Of a stretch of DNA of 64,000 nucleotides, positions 46,711 to 57,587 are shown piece after piece. The DNA comes from Chloranthus sessilifolius (taxonomy: Eukaryota > Streptophyta > Magnoliopsida > Chloranthales > Chloranthaceae). Both the position numbers and the translations under genes were made by a program. The number at the start of each line of letters is the position of its first letter. Within the stretch, counting starts at the first letter, position 1. The notes beneath the pieces were generated by a model that made no database searches, was not told the origin of the DNA, and saw only the letters and a program-made list of their open reading frames with translations. Where the stretch lies: positions 3,376,088-3,440,087 of the forward strand of contig CM037593.1 of NCBI GenBank assembly GCA_021018995.1, written 5' to 3'.

Positions 46711-47614
46711 CTCCTCCCCTTCCATCTAAGATAAAGCCCTCACTTTTAAATTATATTGTGCCACATAGGACATAATTCTTACAAATCAAAGTTGTTTAAG
46801 TGGCAGAACGTTCTATGATCTCTGTACAACTCATGAAATGTGCTCGTTAGAGGATACCTCCCTATTTCAATCGAGATTTTAATTTAGTTATATTTTTTTA
46901 ATTGGCTGATACGTATCAATATCGGCCGATTCGTATCAGCCTTGGCAAATTGATGCCCGAGATCAATACAGGTTTTGATACCTTGGTTTGAAGTGGGAAT
47001 AATTTTTTGAATGGATGATTTTCTATGATATTTAGCCACTCGGATATGTTGAATTGACATAAAAAAGTCCTCCATATCGAGGAAAAGGAGGGTGGCGGAT
47101 TTAAATGAGAGGTTTTCAAATAAAGAAAAATGGCATATGGGTTTAATCGCGTGGATAAACTCATGCATTCGAACACCCAGATAGCGTGCCACGTGGCATG
47201 AAATGTGAAAATGACACCCATTTTGGGATATGTGGCATTTGATCTATCAAAAAATTAGTCTTTTTTGTGATCAAAACTTTGATCAAAGTATGAGTATCTC
47301 CTCAAACATTTTAGTGCATTAAATTTTTTTTTTCTTCTTTTGACTATATTTTGGACGGTAAATATCCATCATTTTAAAAGTCATTTTTAGATGGATCTGA
47401 TCGTCTTTGGGCAAGTTACCATAATACCCCATCCCTTAAATGGGTGCACATATATCCTGGGGCATCTTTCAAATAATATACTTACTTGAAAAGAAGAGAT
47501 TTTCAAATGAATTTGGTGATGACATGGAAGGCAAACTTCTTCTTCTAATTTTTTTTGGGTGTGTGTCACCTATATGTCGGGGGAAGGAAAATGTGATCTT
47601 GGTGTCCACCTAAA

Positions 47615-48190
47615 CTTGGCTTGACTCGACCCGACCCGACCCGACCTGATTAGCAACAAACTCAAGAGTTGGGTAGGGTTATGATATAAAGTAGGGAGTC
47701 TCGTCTGGACCATAGTCACAAAATCGGTTCAACAATAGTTCGGCGAGGTTTAAATTCGGAAAAATCCGGAAAATCCGGAAAATTCGGGGAAATATTCATA
47801 GGAAAAATCGGTGAGAAAAATTTAAAAATGAAATAAAAAGATTTAAAATTTAAAATATTAAAAAAATTAGTTTGTCACAATTTTTAGAAAAATTCGAGAA
47901 TTATTAGAGTATAATTTGCAAATTATTCACGATTTTTTGTGATAAGGCGAATTTTCTAAAAATTCGCAGATAATTTAGGATTAATTCGGGGGACCTTAAA
48001 TTCGTTAATTATTCGCAAAATTTTCAAAAATTCGGTGATTTTTGTGACTCTGGTCTAGACGGGTTTGGCTCATGGGTTCTTGACCTAGAAACTCATGACC
48101 GAATGCAACCCATTTAATAAATGGATGAGATTTTCAACCCGTAGGGCCCGGCCCGATCCATTGGGCCAACCCGACCCATAGGAGCTCTAA
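47615..48190. mobile_element. GGGTCGGG-type MITE split by a CATAGTCAC MITE
   Basis: CTCGACCCGACCCGACCCGA at 47624 and CCCGATCCATTGGGCC with CCCGACCC near 48150-48180 frame the inserted element at 47711-48052. Outer ends are not resolved. Confidence 0.5.
47711..48052. mobile_element. CATAGTCAC-family hAT MITE with 8-bp target duplication
   Basis: Starts CATAGTCACAAAATCGG and ends GATTTTTGTGACTCTG. The flanks GTCTGGAC (47703-47710) and GTCTAGAC (48053-48060) match at 7 of 8. The interior repeats AAATTCG, AATCCGG and ATTCGCAAA-like motifs. Confidence 0.8.
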
Positions 48191-48754
48191 TAATAGCTCA
48201 ACGACATAAGAGATAGATTCTTTTACCTTTTCTAAAACTTGTAAAATGTATCATTGCTGCATGTTAGAGGGGGTCCCAGGCCCCTACCTTGTTGATGAAG
48301 GGAAAGGCAAACTTCTTTTTGTATTCCTATAAGATAATATGTTATATTGAGCATAAATAACCAATTTATAGATCCATCTTGATTAACAAAAAATGGAGGA
48401 ACCATCATTGCATAGTGTCCATCTGATCTTCTAAATGGGGGCCCAACTAAAGGAAAGAACCCATTGATCAACTAGCTACGTTGGAAATGTATGCAACTAT
48501 ACATATATTTTTTTATATTGGTGTCATATGTTATCATTCTCTAAAGTAAATGGGAAACCTCAACGAAAGCGAGGCAAAGTTGAATTTATGGCATCAAAGA
48601 CAAAAGCCCACAAATGAGAAATGATACCGTGCTGCCCAAGGGACTAAAAATTGTATGCAACTTCCACGACATCCGTGCCCATCATAGGATCATGAGCGCA
48701 TCGAGTAAGATCATCCGATCGATGAGCTATAAGTTGTATCAACAAGATCTTTTG

Positions 48755-49380
48755 GAGACCTGTTTGGCCTGGATTTTAGAAACTGCTCCCAACTTGTTGA
48801 TGGTGAGAAGCAACACTGGTGTTTGGCTTAAAGGGTAGCTTTACTAACACCTATGGAATCTTTAAGGGCACTTACACCCAAAATCATTGATTGCCTTAAA
48901 TCAGATGATGGAGATTGCGTTTCGCTCCAATCTACACAATTGATCTTGAGATAATGTTACACCTATAAGACGGTCTTTTTTTTCGATTCCACATGGCACA
49001 AATCTCATAAACATAGCCTTAAAATTAAGTGACACTCATCACTCTCAAATGTGACCTTAGAGGTACGTTTGTGGAATTTATGCCATGTGGAATTGAAAAA
49101 GGACCATTTGATAGGTGCGCCATGATCTCAAGATCCATTGTATGGAAGATTAGAGCAAAATCCAATCACAATCGTCTGATTTAAGACAACCAATGATTAT
49201 TGGCTTAGGTGCCGTGGAAGATTCCGTGTGCTATGAAAGCTACCCTGGCTTAAAATAGTTTCAGGCAAAGCTGAAAATGGGCAGAAGCTGAAATCAGCGA
49301 AACCAGCTTCTGGCTTTTGAGTTCACAAAAATCCATTATAATTGGAAGTCGGAAGCTGGAGCCATGCCAAACAAGACCCT
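48755..49380. mobile_element. CTGTTTGGC-type hAT element containing a Mutator-like MITE
   Basis: The ends GAGACCTGTTTGGCCTGG and, reversed, AGGGTCTTGTTTGGCATGG are inverted repeats. The flanks ATCTTTTG (48747-48754) and ATCTCTTG (49381-49388) match at 7 of 8. The element at 48833-49245 lies inside it. Confidence 0.75.
48833..49245. mobile_element. GGGTACC/GGGTAGC-type Mutator-like MITE with perfect 9-bp target duplication
   Basis: TGGCTTAAA flanks it at 48824-48832 and 49246-49254. Left end GGGTAGCTTTACTAACACC; right end reversed GGGTAGCTTTCATAGCACAC. The arms run for well over 100 bp (TTAAATCAGATGATGGAGAT against its inverse near 49170). A 9-bp duplication with long arms fits a Mutator-like element and types the whole repeat family in this window. 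Confidence 0.9.
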
Positions 49381-49479
49381 ATCTCTTGTTAAAAGTATCA
49401 AGTCAAGGCTTCCCAAGATCATTGACCTGGTAGTAAATACACACCTTTCTCAATTGATGTGCACCATGGTGCTCAGGAT

Positions 49480-49965
49480 CAAGGTATCAAGCTAAGTATC
49501 GAAGGATACGGATCACGGATCAAAATTTTGGTTTTTGTTTCGGTTTCGGAAGGGACCGAAACTGAAATTTTGGACCAAAATTTCAAACCCATACATTTTA
49601 TGACCGAAATTTCGGTCCCAAATTATGGTTTCAGCGGAGACCGAAATTTCGGTCATTTCGGGCGAAATTTTGATCCTTGATATAGATATATATCGGTATT
49701 TTGGCCAACTAATATTGATACTGGTATCGGTATCGGTCTATACTGCACAGTATCGGTCGACACGTATCGGGTATATCGGCCGATACCTACCAAATTTAAA
49801 TTTTTTTAAAAATCTATTGTTTTATTAAAAAAACATATAATAGTTTAAATATAAGTCTTTTATGAGTTTAAGATTATAAAGTCTATAAAACTTTTCAAAA
49901 AACTTTTTTCCAGAAAAAAGATGAAAATTATTTCACCTGCAAACTGATACCGATTTGATACCATG
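49480..49965. mobile_element. TATCGG-family hAT MITE with perfect 8-bp target duplication, carrying another MITE
   Basis: CTCAGGAT flanks it at 49472-49479 and 49966-49973. Starts CAAGGTATCAAGC, ends GATTTGATACCATG. The interior has GGTATCGGTATCGG and TATCGGCCGATACC. A TTTCGG-family MITE sits at 49514-49679. Confidence 0.88.
49514..49679. mobile_element. TTTCGG-family hAT MITE nested in a TATCGG MITE
   Basis: Starts CACGGATCAAAATTTTGG and ends GAAATTTTGATCCTTG. The flanks ATACGGAT and ATATAGAT match at 6 of 8. The interior repeats GACCGAAATTTCGGTC. Confidence 0.7.
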
Positions 49966-50491
49966 CTCAGGATGCCCACCTCATACAAGAACCGTTACCC
50001 GAAGAAACCCTTAAAAAATTGTATATCATTAAAATTATATATGTAGTGATATCATTACCCATCAGTTATATCTAAGACATATATAAATAAATCTATAACC
50101 ATTCAATTAATAGCTAGGGAGTATGTCTTTCCTTTGGAACTTTGAGGAAGATTAAAGGCAGGGAATTCAAAAGAAGCATGTTGGTTTGGGTTATATTGAA
50201 TCCTTGAGAAAAATGTTAGTGTTAGGTGTTTGAGTGGAGCACCAAATATGGTGGTTTGGCAAGGTTTAAAAATATCAGTTGGTATGGGATTCTTCGGTCT
50301 TATGAATTTTACATCGGATCACATTGATATACTGTTAATATTATCCGACGTTAAGTTGTTTAGAACTTAATATAGTTTTATCGACAAAACAAATCTTCGC
50401 CAAGACAAAATATATACCAGGAATTGGTTCTCGTAAAAATGTCCGTTACAGATGTATGAGACCGAGTTGTTTTTCAGTCCTCTGTTGGTAT

Positions 50492-50637
50492 CAAGGATCA
50501 AAATAGCGGTTTCATTTTCGGTTTCAAGCATGACTGAAACTGAAATTTCGGTCGAAAATTTCCCTTCCATATATATTTTGACCAAAATTTCGTTTTAGTG
50601 GGGACCAAAATGTTATCGGCCAAAATTTTGAACCATG
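50492..50637. mobile_element. TTTCGG-family hAT MITE
   Basis: Starts CAAGGATCAAAATAGCGG and ends AAAATTTTGAACCATG. The flanks GTTGGTAT (50484-50491) and GGTGGTAT (50638-50645) match at 7 of 8. Confidence 0.78.
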
Positions 50638-50879
50638 GGTGGTATTTAGGGCAGTGCATACGGGTACCGGCTATAGTTTCGAGATTTAATCTCCTACATG
50701 CATACAACATACTCGTACACTCAATCGGACAATTTAAAAGGGCATGTAAAATTTCATGCCTATACAACTATACTATATATAAGATTAATGGAGATTGGAT
50801 GAAAAATAAGAAACTTGAGTGCATATGGTGTCGCCGAAGTGCTTCAGTTAGATTAAAAAGATGATTTTATGATAACATG

Positions 50880-51410
50880 CAATTAGAGCAGCTATATTAT
50901 ATGATGCAAATTGTTGGCCTATGAAAAAAATAAGAAGATGGATAAAGTACATAGCCTAGATGCCTTCTTATGTTAAGATGGATGTGGGGACAAAATTAAA
51001 ACCGACTAATTAGAGGAAATATGAGTATTGACTCCCTCTTTAAAGAAGAGAAATTACAAAATGTTAGCTCTTTTGGAACAAAGAGCAATTCTTTTGTTCT
51101 TTGGCTCTTCTGAGGAACTATTTTTACATTTGGTAATACGATTCATTCCGTCCATTTGTTTTGGCAGAGAGCTGTTTTAAGTATTATAATTGCTCTCAGC
51201 TTACTCTATGTTAGAACAGATTTTATTTGTTTTGACTGAGAGCAACGGAGAGCTGCTTCAGCTCTTATAAGAGCTAACCCAAACACAACACATAAAAACA
51301 AATCCAATATGAAGGGTATGGTATAAAGATAAACTACTAGAAAAGTAAGAATTACAAAGCCGACCCAAATAGATGAGATATGACTATGATGATGATGATG
51401 ATGGTCAAAA
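50880..51410 (+). mobile_element. LINE reverse transcriptase 3' fragment with a small insertion
   Basis: ATGTTAAGATGGATGTGGGG (50970) and AAAGCCGACCCAAATAGATGA (51355) followed by a GATGAT run parallel the end of the LINE at 31040-32105. A segment at about 51063-51290 with TTAGCTCTTTTGGAACAAAG and AAGAGCTAACCCAAACAC at its edges looks like an inserted MITE (compare 40732). Confidence 0.55.
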
Positions 51411-51749
51411 CACTAGAGATGGTGCTTAGGCTCAAGCACCTAGTATTAACTCTCCACATTGAATTATAATATCTATGGTGTGAGATACACCAATATCTTC
51501 TTCCAATACTAATTATTCTATAATATATCTTCCCTCTTCTCCATAATCCACAATAAACGAAAATTTTTACTTTTCCGAAATTTTGGTTGGAGAGGTTTTT
51601 TCTCAAATCAGACACCATTCTTTTCGGACATTTGATGGTGTAAACTGCACTTAAAAATTGGGGATCTTGACCAAAATTGACGGTATTAGATTCTAGAATA
51701 CTCTTTACAGGTGCAATCTCCAGTTCTTGTTACCTTTGTTCTTATTTTT

Positions 51750-52078
51750 TTAAACAAAAAAAAAAACGCTTTCTCTCTCTCTCTCTCTCCTTTGTTCTTC
51801 AAATTTTTTCGAAATTCTTTCGATTACATCTCTCAAACCCGAAAAAATCCAAATTTCAAAGTTTATGTACCCTTAAGAAATCAATTTTTGCCCTTCGATT
51901 TGCGGTTTGTGGTGTTGATTATGGTATGTTAGGGTTAGCCCCCCAAAAGAGAAAAACTAAATTCGAATTCATTTCTGTAAAATTTCATCTGGGTTTAATT
52001 TTTTTGGTGCTGTTTCCATCTGGGTTTAGTCCGAATGGATGCAAAAGGGTTTCTTTGTATCGTTTTCAATTTGATTTG
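51750..52078 (+). other. Probable 5'-UTR exon of the PUB4-like gene
   Basis: A CT-rich tract at 51773-51790 and a leader-like block run up to a strong donor, G|GTGAGT, at 52079; a weaker donor G|GTACAT at 52114 is an alternative. The next exon begins at 55416, five bases before the start codon, which implies an upstream non-coding exon. Linkage to this block is inferred from position. Confidence 0.5.
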
Positions 52079-52494
52079 GTGAGTCGCAGCGCAGCAATGT
52101 GAAATGGGAAAAGGTACATTTTTATACCCATTTTTTCTATTTTTATATAGTTCTTTTAGCAAATCTATAGTTTTGTAGATGGTGGGTGGATTTTATTTTA
52201 TATTTATTTTTTGTGTGGGGAATTTCAGTAATTTTTATCTTTAATTTGCTTGGTAGATGGTGCATAAATTTTATTTGAGTGTGGAGTTTTTTTATAACAC
52301 ATATTCAATATTAGAAATATTGAATATTTATGGCAAAAAAGAAGCTAAATTGCGAACATTGAAGACTTCTTTCGTCCCATTCCGTGAATTATTCATACTT
52401 TGTTTGAGAATCACATGATCATTATATGTCACACCATATTTATATTAGGTAGTTTAGGTTAATTTTAATCATCTTGTTGTTTTAACCCCCAAAG

Positions 52495-52606
52495 TGTTGC
52501 GCAAAAGCTCACAAACTAATAAAAAAATCTCACGATGAATGATCAAATAAGAACGCAAAAATAGAAGAAAATCAACCACAAACACACAAGAGACAATATT
52601 TACATG
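52495..52606. mobile_element. Truncated LTR, same family as the solo LTR at 45668
   Basis: Begins TGTTGCGCAAAAGCTCACAA and shares AAAAATAGAAGAAAATCAAC and CACAAACACACAAGA with 45668-45780, then stops matching after TTTACATGG. Confidence 0.75.
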
Positions 52607-52624
52607 GACTAAGTAATAAGGGCT

Positions 52625-52895
52625 AAACTTTCTGCTCCATAAACGCCTAGGTGCTTTTGTTGTATCAGTTAGATCCTTAACAATTGGTGTCAGAGCTAGC
52701 ATTGCACTTGGGGTTCAAGTCCCGGAAGGGGCAACTTAGGGATGGGCTGTTTGAGGGGTGCTTTTGGTATATTAGTTAGGCCTTTGAAAAATGGTATCAG
52801 AGCGTGAAAAAATGTTTCGAGTTCAAGTTCCGGAAGGGAAGACTTGGGTAAAGGACTACATAGGGGCCTAAAAAAGGGTATTAGAGTGAAAGTTG
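52625..52895. repeat. Tandem repeat of about 107 bp with TGGTATCAGAGC motifs
   Basis: AGGTGCTTTTG, ATTGGTGTCAGAGC and TCAAGTCCCGGAAGGG at 52650-52730 recur as GGGTGCTTTTG, ATGGTATCAGAGC and TCAAGTTCCGGAAGGG at 52759-52835. A third piece GGGTATTAGAG follows near 52875. The motif equals the initiator-tRNA primer-binding site of plant LTR retrotransposons. Confidence 0.65.
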
Positions 52896-52979
52896 ACACA
52901 AAGTGGATTACTGCGGAGCGTCAGCTATGGAGTGGGCTTAACTTTCCACTCTACTAACACCTAGGTGCTTTTATCTGAA

Positions 52980-53760
52980 GCTACCATACATCGAAATCCG
53001 GAATATCTAGGTAGATTTAGTCTAGATGCCCCCCCTTCCCCCCCTCTCTTGCTTCCAGCCAAGAAGGTAGTAAATTTAGATACCATCTCCTTACTGAGAA
53101 TCTCTATTAACTAAACCTATAAACCCCTTTGATCGTAACTAGTTGATACGAGTAGCCAAACTCGGAACATATTGAAGACTCTCCCAGCAAACATCTTCCT
53201 ATTGCCTAGACTCAAAAACATATTGAAGATCTCCTCTCCTTGTCCCTCCCTCCTAAAACTTGTCATAATTCCATTTTTGTTTTATTTGTATTTGTTGACG
53301 AACAAAATGTTAGCTAATAAAAAAAGACATAAGAAAAGTTACATCTCATCAAATTGGGTGGCTTTCCTCCGTACATTGGGAATCTCATTTGGAAAATGGT
53401 ATTTTCAATTTCCCTGTTTACTTCCACCAGTACCTGAAAGTTACATATCATCAAATTGGAAGGCTTTCTCCCTCATAAAAAATGGTATCTTTTATTTATT
53501 TATTTTGATCGATAACAAAGAAAAAATGGTATCTCCATTGTCCCTTTTTACTTCCACCAGTACCCTATCTTTGATAATGCTCTTTATTAAATGGGACAAC
53601 CTTCTCGCATTTGACATTTTTTCTGAAGAAGCTGTTGTCTTATTATCTTCTTTGAGCTAAAGAGCTCTACATTTTTTTCCTCCTCCACGTTTCCTCATAT
53701 TGTTTGATATTTTAATATTGCTTTTCACTTCTTTTCTTTTAATCTTTTCAACACAAGACA
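52980..53760. other. Intron sequence with no recognised feature
   Basis: Lies in the inferred 5'-UTR intron of the PUB4-like gene. TTACATMTCATCAAATTGG occurs twice (53339 and 53442, the second as part of a short duplication with TTTTTACTTCCACCAGTACC). No domain was seen in the 162-codon ORF 53172-53660. Confidence 0.4.
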
Positions 53761-53763
53761 CCT

Positions 53764-54060
53764 CATAGTCAAAAGTCGGGATTCGGCAATAAATTGGCAA
53801 GGGTCTAAGTTGGGAAAATCAGTCAAAGTCGGAAAGATTGGGGAAAAGAATAATTATAAAAAAATATTTCATAATATTTAACCTAAAAATAATGATTTTA
53901 ATGAGAAAAATAATACAAAATAGGCAAAAAGAAGAAGAGCGGTGAGTTTTGAGACGGGCAGGCAGCAGAGATGACGATAGCCCTAAAGTTAAGTTGTTTT
54001 AAAAAAAAAAATATAAGTGGGAAAAAAAAGTCAGCCAACATCACCAAATCGCCAATTACC
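53764..54060. mobile_element. CATAGTCAC-family MITE, right end replaced
   Basis: Starts CATAGTCAAAAGTCGGGATT and follows the family through AATAATACAAAATAGGCAAA, then diverges and regains AACATCACCAAATCGCCAATT near 54038. No right terminal repeat. Confidence 0.6.
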
Positions 54061-54417
54061 CAATATAGACAACGCCTGTTTTCTTCAAAGTTATACTTTT
54101 GTCAGTTCACTCTTTAAAGTCATATGCCTTTATAATTTCACTTTATTTTTCTTGTTGTTCCGCTTTATCAGATCGATGGTAGTATCCTCCCCGGACATAT
54201 TATAACCCAGTTTACAAGATGATCCCTTCTCTGCTGTTCACTGTTACAAAGAAAATTATCAGATTTCCTATTCAAACAATCTACCAACCTTATTAGGCAC
54301 TAGAAGAGAGACATGCAATAAATTGGGGGAAGAGAGAGGGGATTTTATAGTGGTAATTCGGCTTCCAAATGGGAGAAAATTAATTCTTCACCGTTCCAAT
54401 TGCTTCTTAGGGGCCAT

Positions 54418-54582
54418 TTCTTGCTGCAATGGTAAAACGCTTGCGCTGTCAAGCGTGAAGACGTGAGTTCGAGTCCGGAGAGCAGCCACTTTGTGTGTAA
54501 AATCCATAGGTTCGGTATGTATCACACCCACCCCTCCCGGCACCCCGTACTTACGAGACGAGCACTGGGTACTGGCCTGCAT
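54418..54582 (+). mobile_element. tRNA-derived SINE resembling Au-SINE
   Basis: TTGCTGCAATGG (54421-54432) fits a pol III A box and GAGTTCGAGTCC (54466-54477) a B box. The body then has GCAGCCACTTTGTGTG, CACCCACCCCTCCCGG and ACGAGCACTGGGTACTGGCC, in the order of plant Au-type SINEs as I remember them. The tRNA-like head does not fold as a functional tRNA. Confidence 0.65.
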
Positions 54583-54613
54583 TTTGTCCCTGTTCCAGAG
54601 CATTTTATTTGGT

Positions 54614-54626
54614 GGGGGGGGGGGGG
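54614..54626 (+). repeat. Poly(G) run
   Basis: Thirteen G in a row, unusual for this AT-rich region, just after the SINE. It is also a likely site of sequencing or assembly error. Confidence 0.85.
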
Positions 54627-54684
54627 TCACAAAAAGCAGAAGACCGAAATAAATGGCTGGCAAGAAATCTTATAGCAACCAAAG

Positions 54685-55249
54685 CATAGTCACAAAGTCG
54701 GGAGTCGGCAATAAATCGGCAAGGGACTAGGGAATTCAATGTCTGTCAAAGTTGTAAAAAATCAGGGAAAATAAAAGGTATATCATGATATATTTCAAGT
54801 TAAAAAAAATAGTTTTAATGAACAAAATAGTGGAAAACAAGGATAAAAATTTCGGCCGAAATGACCGAAATTTCGGTTTCGGTCCCCACCGAATCCAAAA
54901 CAAAATCTGAAGTTTTTGGGTATTTTGTATGTACTTCAAAATTTCGGCCAAAATTTCGGATTTTGGTTTCGGTCCCCACCGAAACGAAATCCGAAATTTT
55001 GATCCTTGGTGCAAAATATGCAAAACCTAAAGGTTTTTAAGCACAAACTGAACAAAATAGTACAAAACTTAGAGGCTTTTTCCCCCTGAAGTATAAATGA
55101 GAAAAAAATTAAAAGAAATCGGACCACATCACAAACATCGCCAATTAATCGGCCGAGTAATCAGGGATAAAGTCGGGATGAGTCGGGTGGCTGCAAGTCG
55201 TCGACTTTTTTCTGATTTTTTTAAAAAGTCAGAGATTTTTGTGTCTATG
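54685..55249. mobile_element. CATAGTCAC-family hAT MITE containing a TTTCGG MITE
   Basis: Starts CATAGTCACAAAGTCGGGAG and ends GATTTTTGTGTCTATG. The flanks AACCAAAG (54677-54684) and AATCCAAG (55250-55257) match at 6 of 8. It is interrupted at 54838-55008. Confidence 0.75.
54838..55008. mobile_element. TTTCGG-family hAT MITE nested in a CATAGTCAC MITE
   Basis: Starts CAAGGATAAAAATTTCGG and ends CGAAATTTTGATCCTTG. The flanks GTGGAAAA (54830-54837) and GTGCAAAA (55009-55016) match at 7 of 8. The interior has GACCGAAATTTCGGTTTCGG. Confidence 0.82.
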
Positions 55250-55420
55250 AATCCAAGCATCCTCTAATCTTATTAAGTGGAGAAATCTCCACCTTTATGC
55301 TAACTATAACATTTTTACCAATTCTTACTTTTGGAGATTGCTGGTGATTTTTAAGGCATTTTTTCCATTTCATGCTTATATCCATGGAAATTAATCTTTC
55401 TGTTTCTTGAAACAGGTGTG

Positions 55421-57552
55421 ATGGCCCTACTCAGTAGCATCTCCCAGTTCAATCTTCTATCTTCTCATAACAATATAAAATCCAAACCAGTTCAGAAATA
55501 CTACCAAATCATAGAGGAGATATTGAAGCTGTTGAGGCCTGTATATGATGAAGTTGTCAGATCTGAGATAGTTTCAGATGAACAGCTTGAAAAGGCATTG
55601 GATGATCTGGATGCTGCGGTCAATGAGGCTATGGAACTTATGGAAAGCTGCCACCAGATGATGAGTAGAATTTATTTTGTACGTCACTTGATCCATATTT
55701 TCCGTTAAATTTTATGTATCGTAGGCATAGTAGGTTGTAAGGCTGCAAATTGGTTGAGAAAGGTCGAGTTCAACCCGATTACAGTCTACCTCATTCTGAA
55801 CCCGATCTAAACTGATTATTTCAGGCTTCAATGTAAATCCGATTCGACCCTATTGGCAAAATTTGGATCGGGTCGGGTTGGGACAAGTTGGTTAGGATAT
55901 AAAGGAGTTGGGTCAGGGTCGGGTCAAGAGCCCAGGACCAAACACAACCCGTTGAACGGGTTGAGATTTCTAATCTGACCCAACTCGATGGGTTGGATTT
56001 TTGTACCTAAATCAACCAGTGGGCAATTGGGTTGCTCGACCTGTTGGTCAATCCGACCCATTTGCAGCCTTTGCTGGTTGTCACCAAATATCCAACTCTT
56101 ATGTGATTTATGATATCTAATTGGTTGTATCATTGCTGGAGTTCTGTTTATCCAAACTGATTGCTTGCGTTTTTGTAAAAAACTTTCCAACATGAAAAAA
56201 CACACTTGGAACTAACTATTGCATTTTACTTTATATCAGCTGCAGTATATCATAACTGAGCAAGGGTGGTCGGGACTTTAGAAATACAAAGATAAACTTA
56301 GAAAGAAACTTCTTATTGACAATGTGTTTGTTGTACACTAGATCATTATAAAAGGTGGCATATTCGCGAAAGCAATGCAACATGAATTGCACTACATGAA
56401 TTAGTCAAATCGCTAAGATGATGTCATGATGCTTCTATAAGTGTCTACTGATGAGCTCAATGAGATCACATCATGTTGTTAGTAATGATTGAGAATGCGG
56501 TCAACGATCATGTAAAAGAGGTGATGATTGGTGGTAGATTCTCTTGAGATTGAAACGATTGTTAAGTGCTCTGTACGCTGTTTAGGAGGTTGGGTTTTGT
56601 GCTTTTTTTTTCTTTTTTTTTTTCTCGTGTGGTTTAAGGGCACTATAGTCGCTACTCGTCTGTTTATTTGATGTGATCTTGTGTGTAATCCCCTGCATGA
56701 CTGTGTTGTGCTTGTTGCTTTAGCTAATCTGTTTCTCTGTTCCAGGTTCTGTTTTTGAGGTTTATCTCCCTTTCACAGCTTTGGGTTTGTTCCTATGTAG
56801 CATAGTCACAAAGTCGGGAGTCGGCAAGAAAAATCGGTCAAAGTTGGAAAAAATTGAGGAAAGTAAGAAAAAATATAAAAATATATCATAATATGTTTCA
56901 TGTTAGAAATAATGGTAATTAACAAAATAATACAAAATAGGCAAAACTTAAAGGTTTTTTATGAACAAACTGAGTAATATAGTACAAAACCTAACGGTTT
57001 TTTCCCCCTTAAGTAAGTATAAATGGAAAAAAAAGAAAAAAAGAAAACGAACAAAAGAAAAAAATCGGATCACATCACAAACATTGACAAGTAATTGGCC
57101 GAGGCGCGACTTGGCTGATTATTCGGCGATGAAGTTGGGATGACTGCAAGTCGCTGACTATTTTCGATTTTTTGAAAAAGCCAGACTTTTAATATATGTC
57201 TTGAAAGTGCTTAACTTGTGGACACTTGTGGCAAGGGTTAAGTTGTTAAGGAGGGAATTGTCTTATATATGCGTCCACATTTAATATTGTTGGGCATATT
57301 TGGGTTTGAACTCCCTACCTTATCATTGCTGTGTCCACTCTTAAGGCCATGCTTGAATACCCCGTTTCTGCTCGGAAACTGACTTCAGCTTAGATAGTGG
57401 CCATTCCTGAGCTTTTCAGAGGGTTTCCTATGTTCGGCTGCCGCAGTGGGTCCCACGCAGATTCCGACGAAAGCTGAGTTTTGATGCACTTTCGGTTTCC
57501 AAGTTATTTGCTCGGGAATGCTCGGAAACTGAGCAATAACCTCTGGTGAGCT

Positions 57553-57587
<35 letters not shown>

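Noticed and set aside
51677-52102. 141-codon ORF at the PUB4-like leader
   Set aside because: Translation is driven by CT tracts and resembles no protein; a strong splice donor at 52079 and the downstream UND exon suit a 5' UTR better.
53172-53660. 162-codon ORF
   Set aside because: Low-complexity Leu/Phe/Lys-rich translation without a recognisable domain, in an AT-rich inferred intron.
54421-54485. Possible tRNA gene with TGTC near an anticodon position
   Set aside because: A- and B-box motifs are present but the T-arm stem does not pair and no acceptor stem forms; SINE head is the better reading.
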